DNA from: Meghimatium bilineatum
Lineage: Eukaryota > Mollusca > Gastropoda > Stylommatophora > Philomycidae
NCBI GenBank assembly: GCA_034231615.1
Contig: CM067317.1
Location: forward strand, 44,896,652-44,960,651
Direction of reading: 5' to 3'
Length of the DNA stretch: 64,000 bases
This document shows, piece after piece, positions 37,001-52,000 of this stretch; within the stretch, counting starts at the first letter, position 1, and the number at the start of each line of letters is the position of its first letter. The notes beneath the pieces were generated by a model. It did not search any database, was not told where the DNA came from, and saw only the letters and a program-made list of their open reading frames with translations. The translations under genes and the position numbers were made by a program.

Positions 37001-40000
37001 ACGGTGCAGGAGACTGCATGGCAGAAATAAGGAAGAGATTGGCAATGGCATATTGCAAAATAACACGGCTGAAAAACATATGGAAAAACAACAAAATAGA
37101 AACGAAAGTGCTAATGTTACGAACTTTTATTTTTCCGGTTGCAACATACGGCTGTGAAACATGGACTCTAGTAAAACAGCGGCAAAGAAGATCAACGCCT
37201 TCGAGCTGAAATGCTACAGAAAGATACTTAGAATATCATGGAAGGATAAAATCAGAAACTCAGATATTATAAACACACTGAATATTCCAGAGTGTTGGTT
37301 ACTAAACACAATAACAAAAAGAAAACTACGCCTGTTTGGTCATATAAAGAGACATAACTGTTTAGAAAGACAAATAATGGAGGGAAGAGTACCTGGGAAG
37401 AGGAGAAGGGGCAGACCAAGAAGACGATGGACTGACGACATTAAAGATAACATGAATACATCACTATAAAATGCAAGCCACATCGCCCAAGACAGAGAGA
37501 GGTTCAGAGAGTTCATTGGGAAGACAACGTTCTGGAAGGAATACGTCACATGACACTTGACCATAGCCATTTTTTCTTACCAACAGATAATATCTATTCT
37601 GTCTCCAAGAGTATAGCTAACATTGTTTTTCTCTATTTAACTACCCAATGGTATCATTTAGACTTTTATTTCTCAATAAGGCAAGTATACGAGGGGTGGT
37701 TGAAAAGTTGTGCACTTTACTAAATAATCGTAAAGACGTGCAGACTTGCTGTGTATCATTCTAAAGACACACTACTAGTTGACAATTCCCACACGTGCAT
37801 AGCTCGAATGCTGCGGTGCGTGAAAAGAGAAATTAGCGGAAAACTAGTTCAGTTGTGTATGAAACTGTGTCACGGATAAAACAGAGCCTTGTTGTGTAAT
37901 CTTCTTCTTCTTCAGCGTACATTCTCAAACTCCTGCTGAATTCTCTTGTAGCAGGACATGTCCTCTAAATTTCCAGTGAATGGAAATGTGTTGTGTCGCC
38001 GTTTTATTTGCGCCAATGGCCCGACACATCCGTCTTCGGCGGGTTGTGTAATCCAATTCCTGCACTTGTAGCAGGGTAAATCTGCACAACAAATTCAGGA
38101 TGAGATAGTGTATCTCATTTATAAGGATGCTACTGTAAAGCGTTGAAAAAAATCACTTTGAAACGCTAGTGGTCAAGATGAGCCAAGGAGCGGCAGGCTG
38201 TCCATTGCAGATCCATCAATCTATCTCTTTGCAACAGAATTATTTTAAATAGTCACAAATAAACACATTTACCTGCGTTCCTTACAAGCTTGTTTGGCTC
38301 TGCCTGAGCCCCCAAACTTGGTCATGTCACGGCATGCAGCACATTTACCACAATCTGGTTGTTGACATACCTACAATTAAATTTAAATAAGTCATACAAG
38401 TCAATCTGTTATTAAGTTGAGGTTTAAGTATGTTGATTATCATCGTTGGACACTGAACATATCGATAGGTGCTGAGATCTCTGTTTCAGTAAATCTCTCA
38501 GGGTATAATGACTGATAATTTAGTCTTCAATATCTACCATCCGATAAGCTGAAATACCCAATCTGTTATTTAAAAGCATAAACACAATGAAATGTTTATG
38601 GCCAAATTGTTGGTTACAAAATGGCCAAAACTGTTGGTTACAAAATGGCCAAATTGTTGGTTACAAAATGGCCAAAATTGTTGGTTACAAAATGGCCAAA
38701 ATTGTTGGTTACAAAATGGCCAAATTGTTGGTTACAAAATGGCCAAAATTGTTGGTTACAAAATGGCCAAAATTGTGCATAAACTAATACAAACATGCTG
38801 AATTTTTTAGCTTGACGGATTTTATGACATGCTGAATTATTTAGTTTGAATTTTAAAGAATGCTACCATTTTATAAATTTAATATTACCTCTCAAATTAT
38901 CAATATTCATTAATTTCACTATTGTCAATCCCCAGGTGGTGGAGTTGTCGTAGCTTCCATAGATCACAATCTAGGATACCTCACATGTCACAGACTGTCT
39001 GCGAGCATGCCTGTATACTCAGTGACTCCATGAACATGATTATGAAAGTTCAGGAGGGGTACGTTCGAGAACAGTGGCTGGATGCAGTGAAGATTCCTGT
39101 GTGCATAGTGACTTTTATTTTTGTGCTGGGACACGCTGGAGTCCGGGGTAATGAGAAAGCAGATAGGTTGGCCTCCCACGCTGCTTCTACGGCTGTTGGT
39201 GGAGTGATGGATCGGGCAGACATTTTGAATGCCATATGGGAAAATGCACGAACAAATGACTGTACAAGTGACGATGACTCTTGTTCCATGATTAGAATAA
39301 AGGAACTTGGTTTGAAATGTGGGGTCGCTAGAAAGGAGAATTTCATGGGTGAAAAAGAATGATGGTCAACCAACGACATACTGGGACTGTCAGTCAACGT
39401 GTAATGGCGGATACACTCAAGGAAAGATCTGAGCACCTATGGACTTGTCCGGAGTGCAATGACGATGATTCAATAACTAACTAACATATGCCACAATCAA
39501 GCCTACCTCACATATTCCACAATCAAGTCTACCTCACATATCCCACAATCAAGCCTACCTCACATATGCCACAATCAAGCCTACCTCACATATGCCACAG
39601 TCTGGCATTCCTCATATATACCACAATCAAGCCTACCTACATATGCCACAATAAAGCCTACCTCACATATACCACAATCAAGCCTACCTACATATGCCAC
39701 AATCAAGCCTACCTCACATATACCACAATAAAGCCTACCTTACATATGCCAAATAAAGCCTACCTCACATATGCCACAATCATAGCCTACCTCACATATA
39801 ACACAATCATAGCCTACCTTACATATGCCAAATAAAGCCTACCTCACATATGCCACAATCATAGCCTACCTCACATATGCCAAATAAAGCCTACCTCACA
39901 TATGCCACAATCATAGCCTACCTCACATATGCCAAATAAAGCCTACCTCACATATGCCACAATCATAGCCTACCTTACATATGCCAAATAAAGCCTACCT

Positions 40001-43000
40001 CACATATACCACAATCATAGCCTACCTTACATATGCCAAATAAAGCCTACCTCACATATGCCACAATCATAGCCTACCTCACATATACCACAATCATAGC
40101 CTACCTTACATATGCCAAATAAAGCCTACCTCACATATGCCACAATCATAGCCTACCTCACATATGCCAAATAAAGCCTACCTCACATATGCCACAATCA
40201 TAGCCTACCTCACATATGCCAAATAAAGCCTACCTCACATATGCCACAATCATAGCCTACCTTACATATGCCAAATAAAGCCTACCTCACATATACCACA
40301 ATCATAGCCTACCTTACATATGCCACAATCATAGCCTACCTCACATATGCCACAATCATAGCCTACCTCACATATACCACAATCATAGCCTACCTTACAT
40401 ATGCCAAATAAAGCCTACCTCACATATACCACAATCATAGCCTACCTCACATATGCCAAATAAAGCCTACCTCACATATACCACAATCATAGCCTACCTT
40501 ACATTTGCCAAATAAAGCCTACCTCACATATGCCACAATCATAGCCTACCTCACATATACCACAATCATAGCCTACCTTACATATGCCAAATAAAGCCTA
40601 CCTCACATATGCCACAATCATAGCCTACCTCACATATACCACAATCATAGCCTACCTTACATATGCCAAATAAAGCCTACCTCACATATGCCACAATCAT
40701 AGCCTACCTCACATATGCCAAATAAAGCCTACCTCACATATGCCACAATCATAGCCTACCTCACATATGCCAAATAAAGCCTACCTCACATATGCCACAA
40801 TCATAGCCTACCTTACATATGCCAAATAAAGCCTACCTCACATATACCACAATCATAGCCTACCTTACATATACCACAATCATAGCCTACCTTACATTTG
40901 CCAAATAAAGCCTACCTCACATATGCCACAATCATAGCCTACCTCACATATACCACAATCATAGCCTACCTTACATATGCCAAATAAAGCCTACCTCACA
41001 TATGCCACAATCATAGCCTACCTCACATATACCACAATCATAGCCTACCTTACATATGCCAAATAAAGCCTACCTCACATATGCCACAATCAAGCCTACC
41101 TCACATATGCCACCAAGCCTACCTCACATATGCCACCAAGCCTACCTCACATATGCCACCAAGCCTACCTCACATATGCCACCAAGCCTACCTCACATAT
41201 GCCAAATAAAGCCTACCTCACATATGCCACAATCAAGCCTACCTCACATATGCCAAATAAAGCCTACCTTACATATGCCAAATAAAGCCTACCTCACATA
41301 TGCCACCAAGCCTACCTCACATATGCCAAATAAAGCCTACCTCACATATGCCACCAAGCCTACCTCACATATGCCAAATAAAGCCTACCTCACATATGCC
41401 ACAAAGCCTACCTCACATATGCCACAATCAAGCCTACCTCACATATGCCACCAAGCCTATCTCACATATGCCAAATAAAGCCTACCTCACATATACCACA
41501 ATCAAGCCTACCTTACATATGCCAAATAAAGCCTACCTCACATATGCCACAATCATAGCCTACCTCACATATACCACAATCATAGCCTACCTTACATATG
41601 CCAAATAAAGCCTACCTCACATATGCCACAATCATAGCCTACCTTACATATGCCAAATAAAGCCTACCTCACATATACCACAATCATAGCCTACCTTACA
41701 TATGCCAAATAAAGCCTACCTCACATATGCCACCAAGCCTACCTCACATATGCCACCAAGCCTACCTCACATATGCCACCAAGCCTACCTCACATATGCC
41801 AAATAAAGCCTACCTCACATATGCCACAATCAAGCCTACCTCACATATGCCACAATCAAGCCTACCTGACATATGCCAAATAAAGCCTACCTTACATATG
41901 CCAAATAAAGCCTACCTCACATATGCCACCAAGCCTACCTCACATATGCCAAATAAAGCCTACCTCACACATGCCACCAAGCCTACCTCACATATGCCAA
42001 ATAAAGCCTACCTCACATATGCCAAATAAAGCCTACCTCACATATGCCACCAAGCCTACCTCACATATGCCAAATAAAGCCTACCTCACATATGCCACCA
42101 AGCCTACCTTACATATGCCACAATCAAGCCTACCTCACATATGCCAAATAAAGCCTACCTCACATATGCCACAATCAAGCCTACCTCACATATTCCAAAT
42201 AAAGCCTACCTCACATATGCCACCAAGCCTACCTCACATATGCCACAATCAAGCCTACCTTACATATGCCAAATAAAGCCTACCTCACATATGCCACAAT
42301 CAAGCCTACCTCACATATGCCACAATCAAGCCTACCTCACATATGCCACAATAAAGCCTACCTCACATATGCCACAATAAAGCCTACCTCACATATGCCA
42401 CAATCAAGCCTACCTCACATATGCCACAACGCTGTCTCTTAGTCTTGGAAGTCTCATCAATCTGACCTTGGAAAATGGAGTCAAAGATTCTTCGGACAAG
42501 AGGAGTCACAGTGGCTTTTGTGTCCTTGGGTTTTTCTTTTTTAGCCTTTACTCTGGCCACCTCTTTTCTCAAATGCCTTCTGAGAACGAGAGTGACTCCA
42601 TTACATAAATATTTATATTAGAAAAATTACAGGAAGGACATAAAACAGAAAATGAAGTCTTTATATTGTAAAAGTTCTTCTTCTTCTGCGTTCGTTCTCA
42701 AACAACTCCTGCAGATTAGCAGGATGTAGTCCGCAGAACGGAATGCACTGTGTCATCGTTTACAGCATTGCTGCGATATCTGCGCCTTTTGGCCTGACAC
42801 ATCCGACTTCAGCATGGCTTTGGGTTACTGTACTGACCAAATATATGGGATGGGACAGCCAACTCCCATAACCTCCTTAGTCGCCTTTTACGACATGCGT
42901 GGAAGGTAAACAGTGTTGCTATTCTTTGTTCCCCTATCGGACCCCGGCAACACAAGGGCGTTGTAAAAGTTAAAATTAATGCCATTCCACAACACCTAAA

Positions 43001-46000
43001 CCAAATTTAATTTAAAATGATATGATTTTCTTTCTTAAGTACATGCATATTTAGTATCTCACTGACTCTCGAGACACATTTACACACACGACTCGAGTGA
43101 GTGTGCTATATAAACATTTATCAGTTATAAATGCTGCTAGTGAAATAATATAACGCTGCCAAAGTCGTACATGCTGAGCAACTGAAGCAAATAAAATTAT
43201 AACATAACGCATCTGTTCTCTGGACATCCTTCTGGAAATCTAGTCTGACCATTTTCCTGCTAAAAGGGAGATCCAGCGGGGATCCCGTAGTCGTAACCTT
43301 CGATAACAGTTACCATGTTGTTTCGACATGCCGACGTTGTGCTTGGACTAGGACGGGCACAGTGTAGGTGAGCAGAACAAAGAAACCTGTCGCAAGGGCC
43401 TGAGTTGTGCCCTGATGTCGACGTCAGTTTCGGCAACATAAGACTCAAAACACCATCAAATCTGATAGCTGCTGGAATAGAGGGAGTGCACTTATGGGAA
43501 TGCCCCACGTGCTGTGAGGTCAGTTTCTAATCAAGAAGATCCAGTAGGGAGTTAGAAAGCCAACAAACAAATGATAGCTGACTGCGAAGATATTTATTGT
43601 GCTTCACACACCTTTTACCCAAAGTAATGCCAGCCAGTTTGATTAGCGCCCTCATGCAAGGTGTAGTAATGAGCAGAGACTCATCCTCCTCTGCTGCATC
43701 ATCAAAACTCTGGACTTGGTCCACCACAAACTGGGTATGTTGGAGCACACTATCTTTTGATAAACTTGTCAGCCCAGCTGGAGGTACGGTAGTCTGAGGA
43801 ACATAAAGTTATGCCATGTGTAAATATAGAAACTAGAATATTTATAGAAATATAATTTTCTATCAAAAATTCTCTTGAAGTGCATATTTAAAACCTTGTT
43901 TAGAACCACATCCCGCTGAAGATGGATGTGTCGGGCCATTGCCGCAAATAAAACGGCACCACAGTACATTTCCATTCTCTGGACTACATCCTGCTGGAAA
44001 TCTAGTAAGACAATGATCCTGCTACAAGAGAGATGCAGCGGGAGTTTGAGAATAAACGCTGAAGAAGAACCACATGACTTTCATTAATTGTATCAATTTG
44101 TCTAGATCTAAATACACATGTAAATGTTCATAAGTTTTAAAATGTTCAAATGTAAGCATTAATGCAATTCTGGAAGTGACTGCTCGCTTCTTGCAATCAC
44201 TGTTGATAATTTGATTACTGGCACTTTCCGTAACTTCATAATGCACAATCATTGGGTTCGTGCCATTTCTAACCTCACTGATTTGGTGCAAAAAAAACGC
44301 CAAAATGACACTTTTATGACTGTGGAGATGAAAGACAAGGGGGTATGGAAGGTACACAAGTGGAACAGAAGGTACACAAGGAAGATGAAAGGTACACGGA
44401 GGGATGAAACCCACTGTGTATGTGTGTCAGCGCACACATGTGAAAGGCACACAAGGCAGACGAAGGGGAGGGGGTTGATGTTGATAATGTTCCTCCTTTG
44501 CAAGCAAAGATGAGCATGGTATGAAAAACAAAAAATGTGGTGTGAACAAAAAATAATTTGTGATTGTCTAATATGTTTTTGGTTTGTGAGTTTGCAGATG
44601 TCCGAATTGTGCCAGGAAAGTTCTATTGCAGTTTGTGCAGAGTGTCCAGAGTAGGACAGATCTAAGATTTTTCCGTTTGCTTCTGTCTCTCGTAAATTGC
44701 CTGCAGTGTTCTTTTTTTAAATTTAGTGATGTCGGCAGTGATCCGGGTGTGCCAAGCTGATCGATAAAGGGCTGTAGTCTCTCTGGAGCTAGGATCGATG
44801 CTGCAGTTCTAAACAGGGGGGATGAAAGGGACACAGAGGAATGAAAAATACACATGAAGGATACCTGGGGGCACAAGAAGTTTTATGTGAATACGAATAC
44901 CTGACAGAAAAGAAGTTATTTTTCCAATAATTAATTTATTCATACCTGAATTTTATTCAACAAATCCTCGTAACTAGCATCTGGATTGTTGATGAGAAAT
45001 TCAATAACAATCTTGGACATATGAACTTTGACCCTCATCTGCTTCAATGAAAGGACTGTAAGCCTCGCTGGGTTGCATCAATATGTACTCGGCAAAACCT
45101 GCAGTCAGAAAAAAAAAAATTATGTGTAACTGTAATCAAACCAGAGGTCGTAGTAACTGGATTACCAGAACCACAATTTTTTTTATGGTTGTAAAGCTTT
45201 TATATAACCAAATTGGACTAACATCTAAGGTTGAAAGAATGTACCATAAGAGGTACATTTTACTTAACCTTTAGGACTCTACAGGCGCAATTTTGCAACA
45301 AAAGTGTGCCCCACATCTTGCCTATTGGCTCAATATTGCGCAGCGACTTAACAGATAGAGCCCGAATCGCGAGTACGGAACTTCACGAAGTAAAGTTTAT
45401 GACGTAGAAATTCCCGCCACACGAAGCTAGGAATACGTCAGTCTAAAGATCAAATTCCTTTACACATTACCATTGTAAGAAGGGGAAAGCCAGTTGGTTT
45501 TGTAATGCATTTCTGGAGCGATTTTAGCTATTTTCGGTGCAGTATTTTACTATCAAATTGAGTACTGCCTGCCATGGGTAAATAATTGCGACTACATGTT
45601 CTAATTGTTGTTTTTTGTGTTTAATATGTTGTTATTTGTTAAGAATGTATATGTATTCGTTCAAAAACAAAAAAAATAATATGTATCAGGGGTGCCACGT
45701 GTGTGCATGGACAATAATTACGCTGTGTGTTGGCCAAGACCTAGTGTTGACCGGACGGAAATTATGAGATTTCTTCACGTTTTATTCGTTTTTTTAGGCC
45801 ATATTATATTAGTTTGTATATGAAACAATATATATATACAACAAGTATAGGTATTAGGGAGGATTTTATCAATTTTTCCACACATTGCTCAAGTATTAGG
45901 GTCGTTAAGAAGTTATATGTGCGATTTTGAAAATGGCGTTTTGCAATTTTTCCCTGAATTTTCAACTTCACATCATGCTCACCACTGTCATCTTCTTCTT

Positions 46001-49000
46001 CTTCTGCGTTTCTACTCAAACTCCTGCTGATTAGCAGGATGTATTCCAGAGAACGGAATGCATTGTGTCATGGTTTACACATTGCTGTGGGATCTGCGCC
46101 TTTTGACCTGACACATCAGACTTCAGCATGGCTTTGGGTCTCTGACCCTATATGGGATGGGACAGCCAACTCCATCCCATAACCTCCTTAGTCGCCTTTT
46201 ACGACATGCATGGAAGGTAATCAGTGTTGCTATTCTTTGCTACCCTTAAGGCCCCGGCAACACACGGGCGGCTCACAACTGTCATATCATACATACAACA
46301 ACAACAAAAAAACACAACTATATTCACTATTCACTCCTTTATTTAGATATGCAAAAATTATTTTGATATCTGTTAAAACAAAAATGTTATTGCGTTTTCA
46401 AAACACCCACCATCAATAACGCAAATTTTCCAAAAAAGAATTCAGGCCCCAGGGGGATATTGCGTAATTTTAATTGAGGGCTGGGCTCTAAAGGTTAACC
46501 GGAAAAACATGCGTCCGGAATAAAACGGATTATTTGTTTGAAATAATGTTTCACTTTGTCAGATGAATGTACATACAAGGTTTTTACGTCTCCTCCATAA
46601 TTTCAAGAAGCATTATGCTTGTAAATTCATGAGTATGCAGTAATAATACACTCAAATTGTTGCAAGAATGCGGTGGACAAACTGGTTAGGGAACAAAATT
46701 CTACAACCTTTAAAATTTTCTTGTACAGAATTATGATTTGACCTATTTACACACAAAACTCCCCCCCCCCCCTCCCCAAAGACAAATAAGATATGCATTC
46801 AAACGTGGGTCAAAGTGCATGAGCCATGGAAAGATGGATTAGCAACCAACTAATCATTCGATTAATTGCAAGTGATACAATGTAAACAACTGTGATATAA
46901 TCAAGTGTTTTTAAGTAATTCAATCACATTCTGTTCCTTAGCAGATTTCAATTTTCACTATTTAAATTATTTAATACAAATTATGTTCTTCTGCATGTGT
47001 TCATGAGATATAAGAGTTTCCCTTACTTGAAACAATCAAATAAAGGCTAATTTAAATAATGACAAACCTGTTGAAAACCCAATCAAGGCATTTTCTCCTC
47101 CATCAAAGCCAGCAACAAACCATTCATTTATTGGACCCATGTTGCGGCAAGGTACTCCACTTGGAATAAAACAATCACATTAAAGAAAGAAAATTACGAA
47201 ACATTGAAAACACTTTATTTTCTTCTACACATGAGAAGCCTTGTAGGCTAGTTGATAGTGAGCTTGCCTACTGTAACTGAGTTACAGAGGTGCCAGGTTC
47301 TAGCCTAGTTGATAGTGAGTTTGCTTACTGTCACCAGGTTACAGCATGCCAGGTTTACTATCACCAGAAAATGTGATTTGTTTGAAACCAAGTCCAGATA
47401 AAAAATCATGGTCGTGATTTCTCACTTAATACGGTCATTCCTCCAGTTCAGGGGTTGTAGTTGGGTACTAGGAGTATGTGTTGAGGAAGGTAAACACCGC
47501 AAGGAAGGAAACTGGCCACACTACCTAATAGTTGCTACCATGGGACTTTAACACATATCTGTACTACAACTAAAAGATGTTGCCATTTTTGTTTCGATCC
47601 CTGGAAATAATGAGCAATACAGGATTTGCATCCTTTTGTGCAATTGAGGTTTCTCCAGAGATGTATTTCATACTATGTAGATAGACTCCCAACTCCCTAT
47701 AGGCATGCAATGCTTTGAGAAGAAATGTACCACTCAGAAGGTAAAAAGCTTCCTGTGTAGTCATATAATTTACTATGGCCACGCAGAAGATGGATGTGTT
47801 AGACCATTGGAACAAATAACACAGCGCATTTCCATTCTCTGGACTACATCCTGCTGGAAATCTAGTAGTACCATTGTCCTGCTATAAGGGAGATCCAGCG
47901 GGAGTTTGAGAATGAACACTGTAGAAGATCTACTAGGGAATCTGTGCTGTTGCATAGCAAGTTTGTCTAATGGGACACTAGTGAGACCTTCAAACCTGCA
48001 TGCTAAAACTGGCATGTTTGTTTATCTGAATTTTAACTTTATGTATGCCTTTGAAACAGCTATTCCTTGTTTTCTTCTTTTTTAGACTAATTCCTTTGTT
48101 TTCACTTGCTTGTACTACCATGTCCAACAGGGCTTGAAGTTGTTGTTTGCTCCCTTCAATCAGAATTGTATCGTCAGCATATCTTAGATTATTCAGATTG
48201 TAACCTCCAACTGCTAATCCTGGAATGTGAAATGAATATAGAAAAAGAAAATCTTCTAATGAAAAAAAAGCAAACAAAACAAGAAGTGATCATATGGGAA
48301 TATAAAGATTAAAAAAATTGCTGGAACATCTGCGGTCAAATATATTGAAAATCAGAGACTGAAATGGTTCCGCCACTTAATGAGAATGAACCAGTATTGG
48401 CCAACAACAGAGCATACAACATAAATGAAGACATCAAACGGCAAAGGAAGACCAAGAAGAAAGTGGATTAAAGGAGTTACAAAACGCTCTGAGACCTCAC
48501 AATATTACTGCATATCAAGCAACCAAACGTAATATTGCCCAAAAACCGACCAGCATTCAACCATGCTACAGCTAACAGTAACAGCAGAGAAAACACAATC
48601 GACAGAAGAAAAATGTTACACTGAAGAACTAATAACAGAAAAAATATGGAAGTTATTTGCTGCTGGCATCTTTTACAGAAACTCTATATAAACAACCTAA
48701 CTTCACATCCATACCTTCTGGGCTGGCATCCTCTTCAAATATGGGTTTCAAGACTCCGCTGAAGTACAGATACTTGTTACGTTCAATCAGGCCGGTGTCA
48801 AATGCACACAAGTGTGTGTTCTTATCATAAACACTGGAAGGGAACACAGTTTTAAAGATTAAAGTGCATGCAGATGAATCAATCAATCAAATACTCAATC
48901 AATCAATCATCTATTATGTCTATCTATCTGGCTATACAACTATTTGCACCTCATGGAATATAGGTCTTAAACAAACTCCTCTATCTTGCCCTATTTTTAG

Positions 49001-52000
49001 CTTGCTTCCAGTTCTTTCCATGCTCTACCACACCAAACTACTTGTGCATCTCTGCATCTATTTCTTTCCTCTAGATAATACTTGTTATTTCTCGTTTTCT
49101 GTGTGTTCTAGAGTAATGCCTGTATTATTATGCTTTCTTCTTCAACGTTCATTCTCAAATTGAATCTCTCTTGTTAGGACAATGGTCCTACTAGATTTCC
49201 AGAAGGATGTAGTCCAGAGAATGGATATGAAAATGGACAATTAAATTGTGTTGTCGCCATTTTATTTGCACCAATGGCCCAACACATCCATCTTCGGTAG
49301 TTTGCTATGCTTTCTGTTAGCTTTCTTAATGTGTGTCCTCCGCCGAAGACGGGATGTGTCTGCCATTGGCGCAAATAAAACAGCGACACAATGCATTTTC
49401 ATTTTCCGGACCACACCCTGCTGGAAATCTTGTAGGATCATTGTCCTGCTATAAGAGAGAACCAGCATGAGTTAAAATGAACGCTGAAAAAAGAAGATAT
49501 CAGCTTCTGACTCCGATAGGAGAACGAGGAAGGAGACAAATAATTTTTGAACGTTAAAAAAAAAAAGAGGGAGACTTACCTGAAGTTTGTGATTTTATGT
49601 TGTGGCCGGTCTTCCATTATTTTATCAAAGTCTTCGTTACCAGTAAACAATGACAACTTTGGATCAGTGAGGGCAATGAACTCTTCAACATAGAAATAGT
49701 AAAACCAACATTAGCCTGGCATTTCCCGCGCTACAGACATTACAATAGATCTATTATGTGTATGAGAGACAGAATTAGCTATAAACATCAATCTTCGGGA
49801 TTTGTTTTTAAATTACTAGATGAAATATATCACATCATGGTTTAAAGCTACACTATCCATGCATTTTTGGCCCAACACATCAAACTTCCGCATGACATTT
49901 TTGGTCAAAGACAACTTATTGAATGAGGAAGTCAGTCCATACCAAAACATCCTTAGTCACTACTTACACTATGCATGGTAAGTGGCAGTGTTATTTCTTT
50001 GATCCCTTTTTCAAACCTGGCAATACACATCATGATCATATCCATAACCCTTCAGGGTCGTAGAGTAGCCACTCTTGAAATATAGTGGTGCCACTCTTGA
50101 AATGTCAACAGAAAAATTTTGCCATGCCTCTCTGTTCTTTGTTTAGGTGAAGAATCTTAATCTTGTCCAGTCTTTAATATTATCAATCCATACTTTCCTC
50201 TTACCACCTCTTCTTCATCAACCATCAACTGTTCCCTGCAAGATAATTTTGGAAAGGAAATCATGCCTCATGGCCAAACCACACAAGTTTTGTGATGTCT
50301 CACCACTGCCGTGAGATGTTCCTGTTGGCGTCAAATACACATAGGCCAACAGAAATATAATAGCAAGTGAACTGCAGATTAGTAGCATGTACTCTGGAGA
50401 AAAGAATGTTGTCATGGTTTACAGATTGACTGCACCTTTCAGCCTGACACATCCAACTTCAGCATATACCAAGTAAAAAATTAGAGACAGTTTTCAGGAA
50501 TTCTAGGGATGCAATTATTAATCAAGAGAGAAAATGAAAAATTCACTGCATGGTACATGCCGAAATCAGATGTGCTGGACCTTCCAAGGTGCAAATAACT
50601 CAGTTATGGCGTAAATTAGTACTACAACGTACTTCATGCTTCCCGGCGTAAATCACAAGCACTTTTGTGTTGGTTACCAGAGTTCGAAAGAAGAAGAAGA
50701 CTATGTCACAACTACAAAAATTTTTCTGAGCTTGTTCTCAAACTCCTGCATATAACAGGCTGCAGTTCAGAGGATGGAATGAGTTGTACCATAGTTTGCA
50801 GCTTGACTACAATATCTGTGCGCGTCAGCCCAGCACATCCAACTTCAGTATAACATTGGATCACTTTATGAAACAGTAAATTCAATTCACAAAATCCTCT
50901 TAGTCACTTCCTACAACATGCATGGTAGGACTTAGTGTTGGTACTCTCTGTTCCCCTTTTGAGTCCGGCAACACTTGCCCGACTACAAATAATCATTTTA
51001 ACTTAAGTAAGGCCTGCCGTCTAATGAAAGCAATGAGATCATGCAATTACTAGAGTACACCCATAACTGAGCCAAATGCAAAGCGTGTTACGAAACCATG
51101 GCCTTTGGAAAAGTAAAAAATTGGTCGCTCACGGTCACTTACAAAGGACACTGTTCTGTAGCATTTTTACATTCAGATCCGTCCCTCGTTTACACAAAAG
51201 TCGCTTCTAGTGGACAGCAGGCCTAATGTGTGCACAATGAAAAAAAAAATACTTTTATGGACGTGACTATTACCTTCAAACCTTGCTACAAGATCCTTCA
51301 AGGAACGATGCAAGGAAAAAAAGGAAGAGACAAATTTTTCTTAACGGGCCCACAGATACAAACAAATGAGCAACACAACTTACAGCATCTTCAGAATCAC
51401 CAGGAAATAACTTCAGTTCCTGATCGTCCATGTACTTCAAACATTCGTTACATCTTTCTGGGAGAGCTTTCGTATGACTTAAAGTCAACACTGTAGAATT
51501 TCTGTAAATAAGAAACAGTTCATAACATGAAGTAAAAGATTACAAGTGGGTGGGGAAACAAACAGATGATGATGATGAAAAAATACCTATAGCTGCGAGC
51601 AGATAGCTCTTGACACATGATGATGATGAAATAATACCTATAGCTGCGAGCAGATAGCTCTTGACACATGATGATGATGAAATAATACCTTTAGCTGCAA
51701 GCAGATAGCTCGACAGTCCACTGATAAATTGACAGATTTTCTGACAAAAGTACAGGTCTTCCTCAACTAAGGTGATAGCGGTGAGTATAAGCATGGTTGT
51801 GTTAAGGGGGCTTATAGGTTTATGTTTTTCCCAAAAGAAAGCATTTATTATTATTCGAGAAAAATAATACTATTCACGACATACACGTTATCTACTAGGG
51901 ATTTGTTGTTGCATGGTGGTTGTTCTGGTATGTCACTGGCGAGACCAGGCACTCTACATGCAGTTAACATAATCTATGCCGAGTCATATGTCAGATTGTA

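Noticed and set aside
39484..42428. Long plus-strand ORFs (for example 41056-41478) with repeats like [12 protein letters not shown]
   Set aside because: Frames kept open by a tandem repeat. The meaningful strand is minus, where the unit is a DNMT1 exon end.
43260..43508. Minus-strand 82-residue ORF as a gene
   Set aside because: It extends from a family B fragment into a dispersed repeat end shared with 7.4 and 31.2 kb.
51540..51794. Extra DNMT1 exon ([18 protein letters not shown])
   Set aside because: The frame runs into the 51-bp repeat, lacks fitting splice sites, and exons 5 and 6 already join in phase.
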